The translations under genes and the position numbers were made by a program. Of a DNA stretch of 64,000 bases, positions 44,800 to 54,509 are shown in pieces. Source of the DNA: Mycoplasma sp. 1654_15 (GTDB taxonomy: Bacteria; Bacillota_I; Bacilli_A; Mycoplasmatales; Metamycoplasmataceae). The notes beneath the pieces were generated by a model that worked only from the letters and a program-made list of their open reading frames with translations, had not been told where the DNA came from and made no database searches. The stretch is taken from the NCBI RefSeq assembly GCF_012516495.1, contig NZ_CP051214.1, positions 186,001 to 250,000 of the forward strand, read 5' to 3'. Every line of letters begins with the position of its first letter. Position 1 is the stretch's first letter.

Positions 44800-47007
44800 A
44801 TGGCGAAAAAAACTTTTAACAAAAGCTATTTTAGATACATTTTAGGAGCGATAATTTTAGGAATTGTAGTAGCTGTTCTTCTTTATCGTTTTCTTTTGCC
44901 ATCCCCGACAATCAGATCTATTAGCTATTTCGATGAACAAATTAAAACAAATGCTTCATCTACAATGGATAATAAATTCTTTTGATCTGTAACATATGAT
45001 GTAGAAAATTTTAGAATTAAAGTTGTAAATAATCCTGGAAATGCTAACTTTGCTCCTGAGATTTATCAGGTTGTTGCAAACCCTTATACTATAAATAAGT
45101 ATATTGGTACTTTAGTTACTCCAGTTGATAGTAAATTACCATTGAGTGTAGAAGTAGTAGAAGCTACAAAAAGCCCTTATGTGCTACAAAATGTAGATAA
45201 TTTTAATAATTTTATTAAACATATAGAAGTAACAGCTTCTGCAAATAATCTTACTTTAGCTCAAAACTATAAAGAGACTTTATCTTCAGTTTACAACATT
45301 TTAGGTGGAAATTTTGGAATTGTAAATACAGATAAAGTAAGACCAAACTTTTTTGTTGCTTACATTTTACCTTTATTACCTTGCATATTCTTTATTTTTA
45401 TGTTCTATATGATCTGAAGAAGCTACAGATCTTCCAACTCAGGAGCTGGTTCATTCTTTAATCCAGGGAAAAACCAAGCTATTAAAATTACTTCAGATAA
45501 AAGATTTTCAGATGTTGCTGGAAATGCAGAAGTAAAAGAAGAAATTGAAGAGTTTGTAGACTATCTAAGAAATCCTAAAAAATATGCAGCAGCTGGTGCA
45601 AAAATACCAAAAGGTATCTTATTAGGTGGTCCTCCAGGAACAGGAAAAACTTTAATCGCTAAAGCAACAGCTGGTGAAGCAAATGTTCCATTTTTCTTTA
45701 TTTCTGCTTCTAATTTTGTTGAGTTATATGTAGGAGTTGGAGCAAAAAGAGTTAGAGAATTATTTAAAGATGCTCGTGCAGAATCTCCTGCAATTATTTT
45801 TATAGATGAGTTAGATGCTATCGGACGTTCAAGAGGTTCAGGTATTGGTGGAGGTAATGATGAAAGAGAACAAACTCTTAACCAACTACTTGTTGAAATG
45901 GATGGTATGGTTGAAAATAGTGGATTATTAATAATTGCCGCAACCAATAGAACAGATGTTTTAGATCCAGCCCTTATGCGTCCAGGAAGATTTGATAGAA
46001 CTGTTATTGTAAATTATCCTGATATTAAAGAAAGAGAAGAGATTTTAAAACTACATGCTAAAGGAAAAAGAATTTCTTCTAGCGTTCACTTCTCAAATGT
46101 AGCAAAAAGAACACCAGGATTTTCAGGTGCTCAATTAGAAAATGTTATTAATGAAGCCACTTTACTCTCTGTTAGAGAAAAAACAGATGTTATTACAAAT
46201 GAACAAATTGATGAAGCAATAGATAGAGTAATAGGTGGGCCAGCTAAGAAAAATAGAGTTATTACTGAAGCAGAAAGAAAAATGGTTGCTTATCATGAAG
46301 CAGGACACGCTGTTGTCGGAGTTAAGATGAGAGCAGGAGCTAAAGTTCAAAAAATTACTATAATTCCTAGAGGTCAAGCAGGTGGTTATAATTTAATTCT
46401 TCCTGAAGAAGAAAAATACAATTCTACTAAATCAGAACTTTTAGCAACAATTGCAACTTTTATGGGAGGTAGAGCTTCCGAAGAAATTAAATACGGAAAA
46501 AACGAAATTTCTACAGGAGCAGCTAACGATATAGAAAAAGCAACAAAAATTGCTAGAAAAATGGTTACAGAATATGGTATGTCTTCATTAGGTCCTATTC
46601 AATATGAAGAAAACACAGGAAGTCCTTTCCTAGGTCGTGATTATGCAAAAAATACTTTATTTTCTTCAAATGTAGCACATGAAATAGATATTCAAGTTAG
46701 AGAAATTATTTCAAAAGCTTATACTCAAGCCTTAGAAATAATTCAAAATAATCTCGACTTATTAGAATTGATTAAAGATACACTACTTGAAAAAGAAACA
46801 ATTGTTGCCGAAGAAATAGATTATTTAGTAAAACATATGAAACCTTTAGAAACGAAACCTAAAGAAGAAATTAATAAAAAATCACCAGATAAAATTCTTG
46901 ATGAAATAATTTTAGAATCAAAAACAAAAGAACTGAAAAAAGAAGAAAAAGATGAAAAATCATCTTCAGAATCCTTTAAAAATGAAGAAAATTTTGAAGA
47001 TAAATAA
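44800..47007 (+). CDS. ftsH: Membrane ATP-dependent zinc protease FtsH
   Basis: FtsH degrades membrane and unstable cytoplasmic proteins. The 735-residue product has two membrane segments, at about residues 13-33 and 184-206, with an extracellular domain between them. The AAA+ domain has Walker [10 protein letters not shown] at about 276, Walker B IIFIDELDAI, and the SRH region ATNRTDVLDPALMRPGRFD. The zinc site HEAGH is at about 499. The C-terminal tail is long and rich in Lys/Glu (about 670-735). Trp codons are UGA. Confidence 0.96.
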
Positions 47008-47058
47008 AATAACAAAAACAAGTAAATTTATAAAATTTGTCAAATAAATCTGTTTTAT

Positions 47059-47092
47059 AACATTAAATTTTTATAATTTAATGTTCTTTTTA
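47059..47092 (+). terminator. Terminator after ftsH overlapping a possible lysS -10 box
   Basis: AACATTAAA pairs with TTTAATGTT and is followed by CTTTTT. The loop includes TATAAT, so termination and a lysS promoter may share this sequence. Confidence 0.55.
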
Positions 47093-47106
47093 TGTAAGGG
47101 GAAAAA

Positions 47107-48585
47107 ATGTCAATAAATAAATTAACAGAACAAGAACAAGTAAGGTTAAAAAAATTAGAATTATTACATGAAAAAAACATTCAACCTTATTCAGAAACTA
47201 AATATGAAAATGATCAGTGAAAAAATATTGTATCTGAATTTTCAGCAATTTCTAAAGAGGAACTAGAGCAAAGAAATCATAATATAAATCTTTCAGGAAG
47301 AATTGTGGCAATGCGAGGACCATTTATTATAATAAATAGTTTTTTTGACAAAATTCAGTTGTATTATGATAAAAAATTACTTGAAATTAAAGAAAATAAA
47401 GATCTATATGAATTACTAGATTTAGGAGATATCATTCAAGTAAGAGGGGTTGTTTTTAAAACAAAAACAGGTGAATTATCTCTTAAAGTGCATACTTTAC
47501 AACTTTTAACTAAAGCATTAAAACCCTTACCAGATAAGTTTCATGGAATTTCGGATATTGATGAAAAATATAGAAAACGTTACTTAGATTTAATTTCAAA
47601 TCCAGAAACAAAACAAGTTTTCTTAACTAGAACAAAAATCATAAGTTTAATTAGACAATTCTTAGATAATTTAAATTATATGGAAGTTAGCACTCCAATT
47701 TTACAATCACTTTTAACCGGAGCAAGTGCAAGACCTTTTACAACATTTTATAACTCATTGCATTCTGATTTTTATTTAAGAATTGCAACAGAATTACCGT
47801 TAAAAAAATTGCTAGTTGGTGGTTTAGATAGAGTTTATGAAATAGGAAAAATCTTTAGAAATGAAGGAGTTGATACTACTCATAATCCAGAATTTACTTC
47901 TATAGAATTTTATGAAGCATATGCAAATTTAGAAATAATGATGGAAAGAACTGAAGCAATTTTTAAATATTTAGTTGACAAACTCAATATTCCAAATAAA
48001 AAAGTTGTTTTCGGAGAGTATGAAATTGATTTTAATTTACCTTTTAACAAATTCAATCTTGTAGATAAAACATCTGAAATTTTAGGTGTTGATTTAAAAC
48101 AACAATCTTTTGAACAACTAAAAACTTTAGCTGAAAAACATAAAATTAAAATTGAAAAATTTTATCAATCAGGACATATTATAAATGCTCTATTTGAAGA
48201 ATTTGTTGAACCTACTTTAATTCAACCAACTTTCGTTTACGGTCATCCGATCGAAATTTCTCCATTAGCTAAAAAAGATCCAAAAGATCCAAGATTTACA
48301 CAAAGAGCTGAACTATTTATAGCTAAAAAAGAATTTGCTAATATGTTTAATGAATTAAATGATCCAGAAGATCAACTACAACGTTTTGAAAACCAAATTA
48401 AAGAAAAAGATTTAGGTAACGATGAAGCAAATGAAATAGATTACGATTTTGTAGATTCTCTAAAATATGGAATGCCCCCAGCAGGTGGTTGTGGTATAGG
48501 AATTGATAGATTAGTGATGCTTTTAACATCAAAAACATCAATTAGAGAAGTAATCTTATTTCCTCAATTAAAGGCTAAAAAATAA
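47107..48585 (+). CDS. lysS: Lysine-tRNA ligase (class II)
   Basis: This enzyme charges tRNA-Lys. The 492-residue product has an N-terminal OB-fold anticodon domain ([13 protein letters not shown], residues about 60-145) and the class II core. Motif 1 is [10 protein letters not shown], motif 2 is [21 protein letters not shown], and motif 3 is [13 protein letters not shown]. It begins behind TAAGGGG. Its stop overlaps the next gene start (TAATG), so they are coupled. Confidence 0.96.
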
Positions 48586-49394
48586 TGAAAAAAATATTTG
48601 TTTTCGATTTAGATGGAACATTACTAACACACCAAAATACTATAAATTCCTTTACTTTAGAAGCAATCAAAAAAGCAAAAGAATCAGGTCATATAAATAT
48701 AATTGCAACCGGAAGAGGTCTACAAACTACAAAAATAATTTCAGATTCTTATCCTTATTTTGATTATTTAGTTTCTAACAATGGAACAATTATTTATGAC
48801 ATTCTAAATCATAAAGTACACCTAAATGGTTTTATTGACAAAGAAACTTTAAGATTATTAGTACAAACATCACTAGAATTTAAATCTTTAATTGCAATCT
48901 CAACACCAGAAGATTCTTATTTATATTCTTCACAAAATAACTACACTTGACTAAATTCACAAGCGGAAATGGACTTAAATGCCTATAATTTAATTTCATA
49001 TGAACAACTTGAAAAACTCATTGAAACTAATAGCACAATTTCACAATTTGCCTTTAGAAATTCACAAGAAACCATCAAAGAAATTTATTCTATTTTAGCT
49101 ACAAAATTAAAAAATAAATACAAAGTAACTATCACTAATAGAATATTCGTTGACATTAATCCACTAAATGTTGATAAATTTAATGGGATTGAGTTCATTT
49201 TAAAACAAAATAATTTAAAATTAGACAATGTAGTAGCCTTTGGTGATTCTTCTAATGATTTTTTAATGATTAAAAATGCCAATATAGGTTTTGCAATGAA
49301 AAATGCTACCGAAGATTTAATAAAAGTAGCAACAAAAGTTATTGGTGATTGCAATTCAGATGCGATCGGAAAAGAAGTTTTAAAACTAATTTAG
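48585..49394 (+). CDS. HAD-superfamily (Cof-type) phosphatase, second copy
   Basis: This 269-residue HAD-IIB hydrolase opens with [16 protein letters not shown] (motif I, Asp nucleophile). It has IIATGRG (motif II), NNGTIIYD, and AFGDSSNDFLMIKNA (motif IV), with a central cap domain. It is only distantly similar to the HAD gene at 35585. The substrate is unknown. It overlaps the lysS stop by one base. Confidence 0.88.
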
Positions 49395-49395
49395 T

Positions 49396-49423
49396 TTATT
49401 TTTCTTCAAAATTGAAGAAAAAT
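49396..49423. terminator. Hairpin after the HAD gene
   Basis: TTTATTTTTCTTCAA pairs with TTGAAGAAAAATAAA across a two-base loop. It lacks a plus-strand T run, but it is symmetric and could act on either strand. Confidence 0.5.
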
Positions 49424-49424
49424 A

Positions 49425-49456
49425 AAAACACAAAAATTAATTTTTTGTGTTTTTAT
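49425..49456 (+). terminator. Intrinsic terminator before the minus-strand tRNA
   Basis: AAAACACAAAA pairs with TTTTGTGTTTTT. It can stop transcription from lysS-HAD and, with the preceding hairpin, from the opposing tRNA. Confidence 0.7.
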
Positions 49457-49476
49457 TAATAAACGAATAATCGATA

Positions 49477-49552
49477 TGGTGCCAACAACAGGAATTGAAC
49501 CTGCGACCCCATCCTTACCATGGATGTGCTCTACCTACTGAGCTATGATGGC
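49477..49552 (-). tRNA. tRNA-Thr (GGT)
   Basis: A minus-strand 76-base cloverleaf with anticodon loop ATGGTAA (anticodon GGT) and encoded CCA. The acceptor stem GCCATCA/TGTTGGC has a T-T mismatch at the fifth pair. All other arms are regular, so it is probably functional. Confidence 0.93.
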
Positions 49553-49622
49553 TTTGTTTAGTATATATAATTATATTACTAACTAACAAAAAAACAAGAA
49601 AACAACAAAAAGAGGAATTTGT

Positions 49623-51194
49623 ATGCAAGTGAGCAAAGAAGAAAAGTCTATAAAGCGACAAAAAATTAGTTTTGCTAGTGCTTTACTAATAGTTTTAGGT
49701 TCTTGTATAGGTGCTGGAATATTTTTTAAGTCAAGATCAGTACTTGAAGGTTCAGGGCACTATCTAACCTTGGCGATTTTTGCTTGAGTTTTATCTTCAT
49801 TTGCTATTATTTCTATGGCATTTTCTTTGTTGGAAATTTCTTCAGTTTCTACTCATTCTAATACTTCTTTGATAGATTGAAATAAAAAATTTAATTCACA
49901 ATTTATTTATAAACTATCAAGAAATTTTATGGTCTTTATTTATTTGCCACTTACATATTTTTCAATGCCTCTCTATTTTGTGCAGACACTTCAAGATGCA
50001 TATCAAGCATTTTCTTTAGCTACGAATGCAGATTTTAATTTTAATTTAGATTGATTAATAGTCTTGATAATTGTTCTTGTTTTTCTTTACTATTTTTCTA
50101 TTGTAGGATTAAGTTCCAAACTAGCAAATTGACATAATAAAATCATTTTAGTCTTCAAATTCCTTCCTATAATTATTGTAGTTGTACTTTCTTTTGTTAT
50201 GTTTTTTTCAGGAGGTGCAGCAAAACTTAATTCTAAACCTACATTTTTAGATATTAAAGAAATAGTTGAAAACAAAGAAAGTTTAAAATACACAATTCCA
50301 GGAATTGGCTGAATTTTATCTTTAGCCGCTATTTTCTTTACGTATGAAGGATTTTTTGCAGCTACAGGTATTCAAACTGAAATGAAAGAACCAAAAAAAA
50401 CACCATTAGCAATTTTGTTTGGGTTATTAATAGTAACAGCAATCTACCTACTTTTAGCCATTGCAATGTCAATAGTAGGTGATGGTTCTATTTCTTCTTT
50501 TATTAGTGTTTTAAAAAATGACTTAAATTGAAATGAACAAATAATTTCTTATCTTCTTGGTTTTACAAATATTTTTATTGCTTTAGGAATTTTAGGAATA
50601 TTAAATGCTTTTACTATGTGAGGTCCAAGATTGGTTGAAGAGCTAATTCTTCATGGAGATTTTAAATTTTTACAAAAATATAAACATAAACTCAACATAG
50701 AAAAACCAGTTGTTGGAACTATAATAACACTTGTTTTTTCTACATTTTTAATCATAATTTTGTTCTTAATTGGAACCTTTGCTTTTATAGATGATAGTAA
50801 ATACGATAATTATGGATCAAAATTAGATAGTCTATACTCGCTTGCTGATATTTTAGGTAATTGATCGGCTTTAATTTCTTTTGCTTTTATAGCTATTGCG
50901 ATTTTTGGAGGGTTAAAAAATAGAAAAACAAATAAAGTAAAAGTAACAAAATTCAAGCACTTTGTGTTATTTTCAGTAATTTCCTTAGTTGTTACTTGAC
51001 TAATTTTAATTTTCTCAATTGCAATTCCAATTTTTGATTTATTAGCTTTATTTTGAATAAAAGATACAAAAGATGTATTAGTTCCAAGATTAGTAAAAGT
51101 CTTGATTTTGTTTGCTTTTTTTGCAATTTCAGCTTTTCCGATTTTCTTCGAATCTTTGAAGAAAAAGTACTTAAAAAAGAAAATTAAAAAATAA
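49623..51194 (+). CDS. Amino acid permease (APC superfamily)
   Basis: This is a 523-residue integral membrane transporter with about 12 hydrophobic segments. The first membrane helix carries the APC substrate-binding loop GSCIGAGIFF, and TYEGFFAATGIQTEMKEPKK is the conserved helix 6 to 8 region. It should import amino acids, which this organism cannot make; the exact substrate is not visible. The start at 49623 lies behind an AAAGAGGA RBS. UGA codes for the many Trp in membrane segments. Confidence 0.85.
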
Positions 51195-51213
51195 TTTTCG
51201 TTTTTTTTTAAAA

Positions 51214-51219
51214 TATAGT
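51214..51219 (+). promoter_or_regulatory. apt promoter (-10 box)
   Basis: TATAGT ends 14 bases before the apt start. There is no clear SD, so the leader is probably under ten bases. Confidence 0.45.
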
Positions 51220-51233
51220 ACTATTTAAAAGAA

Positions 51234-51758
51234 ATGCAATCAAAACAAATTAACTTAGAAAAATTTATTAGAGACGTAAAAGATTTCCCAATCGAAGGAA
51301 TTATATTTAAAGATATTTCACCACTTTTAGCTAATGGAAAAGCACTACACTGCACAATTCACAAAATGGCAGAATTAGCAAAAGATGCAGATGTTATTAT
51401 TGGACCAGATGCAAGAGGTTTCTTGTTTGGTACTCCAACAGCTGCTTTTTTAAAAAAACCTTTTATCATGGTAAGAAAGCCTAAAAAATTACCAGGCGAT
51501 GTAATTAGTTTCGAATACGAACTAGAATACGGAACTTCTACTTTAGAAATCCAAACAAACATGCTAAAACCAGGTCAAAAAGTAGCAATTATCGATGACG
51601 TTTTAGCTACTGGTGGAACAATGAAAGCCATCACAGATTTAATTGAATCTCAAGGAGCTGTTGTTCACAAAATAGTATTTTTATTAGAATTAGTAGCTCT
51701 TAACGGAATTGAAAAATTAAAAAATTATGATGTTAGTTCATTAATCAGAGTTGAATAA
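51234..51758 (+). CDS. apt: Adenine phosphoribosyltransferase
   Basis: This enzyme salvages adenine to AMP using PRPP. The 174-residue product has the family start region DFPIEGIIFKDISPLL, DARGFLFG, PKKLPGD and the PRPP loop VAIIDDVLATGGTM. Length and motifs are normal. It is single, with a probable near-leaderless transcript. Purine salvage fits with the surface nuclease elsewhere in the window. Confidence 0.97.
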   Translation: MQSKQINLEKFIRDVKDFPIEGIIFKDISPLLANGKALHCTIHKMAELAKDADVIIGPDARGFLFGTPTAAFLKKPFIMVRKPKKLPGDVISFEYELEYGTSTLEIQTNMLKPGQKVAIIDDVLATGGTMKAITDLIESQGAVVHKIVFLLELVALNGIEKLKNYDVSSLIRVE

Positions 51759-51787
51759 TCATTTCTTTTCAAACTTCAATTTTATGT

Positions 51788-51793
51788 TATAAT
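51788..51793 (+). promoter_or_regulatory. rpsF operon promoter (-10 box)
   Basis: TATAAT in a TGTTATAATTATT context, the same extended -10 context as at rpmF, lies about 80 bases before rpsF. Confidence 0.6.
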
Positions 51794-51829
51794 TATTGCC
51801 TATAATTACAACACAACACATTAATCCTT

Positions 51830-51848
51830 GATCTATATTAAATAGATC
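51830..51848 (+). promoter_or_regulatory. Hairpin in the rpsF leader
   Basis: GATCTAT pairs with ATAGATC across ATTAA, 23 bases before the rpsF start and just upstream of the AAAAGGAGA RBS. S6-S18 autoregulatory leaders are known in other bacteria. I did not see their conserved motif clearly, so the regulatory role is a guess. Confidence 0.35.
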
Positions 51849-51871
51849 CAATTTGACCAAAAGGAGACATC

Positions 51872-52426
51872 ATGTCAAAATACGAAATTATGACTGTTTT
51901 AGCTCCAGGAACTGAATTAAAAGTCATTGAAGACATTTTAAAATCAGTTTTTAGTGCAAAAAACATCGAAAAATTCGAAAAACTTGAAAGAACTGAGTTA
52001 GCATACGAAATTAAAAAACATAAACAAGGAATTTTCGTTTTAGCTAACGTTAAAGCTGAAGAAAGTTTAATTGAAGAATTTGTTAGAAGAGCTAATATTT
52101 TAAAAAAACAAATTCTAAGATTTTTAGTAATTAATCTTGATTCAGAAAGAGGAATTAACAAAACCTTCAAAGCAATAAAAAACGATAAACAAAGATTTTT
52201 CTCCAGCAAAAAAACAACAGCTTCAACAGAAGAAAATAAAGGATTTACAAAGCCATTTGCTAAAAAATCCTTTTCAAAAAAATCTGAAGAAACTGATACT
52301 TCTAAAACAACAGAACACGAAAAAAAACCAAGACAACCAAGAACTATAAAAACTAAAGAAGTAAAAGAATCAAAAGTAGCATCTACAGCAAAAAAAGTAG
52401 AAAAAACAGCAGAAAATAAAGAGTAA
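51872..52426 (+). CDS. rpsF: 30S ribosomal protein S6 with long tail
   Basis: S6 binds 16S rRNA together with S18. The 184-residue product has the ordinary S6 fold in residues 1-105 (YEIMTVLAPGTE, ELAYEIKKHKQGIFVLA, RRANILKKQILRFLVI). A Lys/Thr/Glu-rich C-terminal extension of about 75 residues follows; such tails occur in mycoplasma S6. It starts behind AAAAGGAGA and is followed five bases later by ssb. Confidence 0.96.
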   Translation: MSKYEIMTVLAPGTELKVIEDILKSVFSAKNIEKFEKLERTELAYEIKKHKQGIFVLANVKAEESLIEEFVRRANILKKQILRFLVINLDSERGINKTFKAIKNDKQRFFSSKKTTASTEENKGFTKPFAKKSFSKKSEETDTSKTTEHEKKPRQPRTIKTKEVKESKVASTAKKVEKTAENKE

Positions 52427-52431
52427 ATTTT

Positions 52432-52965
52432 ATGAATAAAGTCATATTAGTTGGCAGAATAGTCAATGACTTAACTTTAAATAGAACAAAGTCAGGTCTT
52501 GATTATCTTAGATTTAATTTAGCAATTGAAAGAAGAAAATTTAGCTCTGATGCTGAAGATATTACAGATTTTATTCCAATTGTAGCTTGAAGATTTAATG
52601 CAATAAATATTTATTCACTTTCTACTAAAGGCTCTTTAATTTTAATTGAAGGTTATCTTTCATCAGGAAGGTATCAAAAAGAAGATGGTTCCAATGTCTA
52701 CACTCTTGATGTTGTAGTAGACACCTTTAGAGCTTTAGAAACTAAAGAGCAATTAGAATTAAGAAAGAAAAAAAATATTTCTGAATCACATCAGCCTTCA
52801 TTTAAAGCTTCAACACCATCTTCAGTAAACGAGCCTACTTTTGTCAATGCAAACACTTCAAAAGCTGAAACAATTTCAGAAAATCTACAAGCAACTAATG
52901 ATGAAACTGACGACGATGACGATGATATATTCATAGATTGAAATTTTAATTCTATGGATGAGTAA
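52432..52965 (+). CDS. ssb: Single-stranded DNA-binding protein
   Basis: SSB protects single-stranded DNA in replication and repair. The 177-residue product has the OB fold (MNKVILVGRIVNDL, DFIPIVAWRFNA, GSLILIEGYLSSGRYQ) and a flexible middle. The tail is acidic (six Asp in a row) but ends FIDWNFNSMDE rather than the usual DDDIPF, so partner binding may differ. It lies within rpsF-ssb-rpsR, a classic operon order. Confidence 0.94.
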
Positions 52966-52975
52966 AGGAATTATT

Positions 52976-53218
52976 ATGAACAAGAAAAATAAGAAAAAAT
53001 TAAAGAAAAAACCTTGCCACTTTTGCGAAACACAAACAGTTTATATAGATTATAAAAATGTTGAAGTATTGGAAAAATTTGTTAATCCTCATGGAAAAAT
53101 TCAACCTTCTAGAATTACAGGAAGTTGTTCAAAACACCAAAGACAAGTTTCATTAGCAATTAAAAGAGCAAGAATGATAGCCTTAATGGCATTTGTTGGT
53201 GAAAGAGTTAGAAGGTAA
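52976..53218 (+). CDS. rpsR: 30S ribosomal protein S18
   Basis: S18 is the 30S platform partner of S6. The 80-residue product starts at ATG 52976 behind AAAGGA (an ATG at 52958 is in frame but overlaps ssb). It has the motifs KPCHFCETQ, YIDYKNVEVL, FVNPHGKIQPSRITGSC and HQRQVSLAIKRARMIALM. The Cys residues in the N-terminal part suggest a zinc-binding type S18. Confidence 0.95.
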   Translation: MNKKNKKKLKKKPCHFCETQTVYIDYKNVEVLEKFVNPHGKIQPSRITGSCSKHQRQVSLAIKRARMIALMAFVGERVRR

Positions 53219-53264
53219 AAAAAGAAAATAAAAAAATTTTTAGTTAATCTAAAAATTTTTTTAT

Positions 53265-53270
53265 TATAAT
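53265..53270 (+). promoter_or_regulatory. ychF promoter (-10 box)
   Basis: TATAAT ends seven bases before the ychF start codon, with no SD, so the mRNA is probably leaderless. Confidence 0.5.
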
Positions 53271-53277
53271 TAAAATT

Positions 53278-54381
53278 ATGTCATTAAAAGCCGGTATTGT
53301 AGGACTTCCTAATGTAGGAAAATCAAGTCTTTTTTCTGCACTTACATCTTCAACAGTTGAAATTGCAAATTATCCTTTTGCAACTATAGATCCAACTGTT
53401 GCAATTGTAGAAATTAAAGACAAAAGATTAAATGAAATAGCAAAAATTGTAAATCCTGAAAAAGTAGTTTATGCTACCTTCTCTTTTGTTGATATAGCTG
53501 GTTTAATAGCGGGTGCTTCAAAAGGAGAAGGACTAGGAAATAAATTTTTAGCCAACATCAGAGATGTAGATGCTATTATTCATGTTGTTCGTTGCTTTGA
53601 AGACAACAAAATTATTCATGTTTCTAACAAAATTGATCCAAAAGCAGATGTTGAAGTAATAAATTTAGAATTAATTTTATCTGATTTATCAGTTATTGAA
53701 AATGTCTTAAAAAGAGTAGCCAAAAGAGCACAAAACACACCAGATAAAACAGCTAAGTTAGAATATGAATTAGCTCAAAAAATTGAAAAAGTACTTAAAT
53801 TGGGACAACCAGCAAGAACTTTAGATTATTCAGATGAAGAAAAAAAGCTTTTACAAAGCTGACAACTATTAAGTCTTAAACCAGTTTTATATGTAGCAAA
53901 CATTGATCAAGAATCGATTAAAAATCCAACAATTAATAAATATTATGTTGAATTAGAAAAAATTGCAAAACAGGAAAATAATAAAATTATTCCTATTTCA
54001 GTACAAATCGAATATGAAATCAGTTTGTTAAACACAGAAGAAAAAGAAGAATTTTTACAAGAGTACAATCTCAAAGAACCAGGTTTAGATATTTTAACAA
54101 GAGAAGCTTTTTCTTTATTAAATCTAGCTAATTATTTTACTGCAGGAGTAAAAGAAGTAAGAGCTTGAACTTTCAAAAAAGGTTATACAGCTCCTCAATG
54201 TGGTGGAATAATTCACTCAGATTTTGAAAAAAAATTCATCAAAGTTGAGATAATATCTTATAATGACTTTATAGAATCTAAAGGCGAAAAAAACGCAAAA
54301 GAACAAGGAAAACAAAGACTAGAAGGTAAAAATTACCTTGTACAAGATGGAGACATCTGTAATTTTAAATTTGGAAAATAA
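53278..54381 (+). CDS. ychF: Ribosome-binding ATPase YchF
   Basis: YchF/Ola1 is a GTPase-family protein that prefers ATP and binds ribosomes. The 367-residue product has G1 GLPNVGKSS, the [20 protein letters not shown] switch region, the NIDQES G4 variant and a C-terminal TGS-like domain ([31 protein letters not shown]). Length is normal. It is likely leaderless. Confidence 0.96.
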
Positions 54382-54421
54382 ATATATAATATTAAAATTC
54401 AAAAACAAAATCAAAAAGTCA

Positions 54422-54495
54422 GGGGGTTTAGTATAACGGCAGTACCACGGACTCCAAACCCGTTAGTAAAGGTTCGAATCCTTTAACCCTCGCCA
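54422..54495 (+). tRNA. tRNA-Trp (CCA)
   Basis: A 74-base cloverleaf with acceptor GGGGGTT/AACCCTC (one G-U pair), anticodon CCA and encoded CCA end. It reads UGG only. The UGA codons used throughout this window need a tRNA-Trp(TCA), which must lie outside it. Confidence 0.95.
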
Positions 54496-54509
54496 TATGT
54501 AATTGCACT

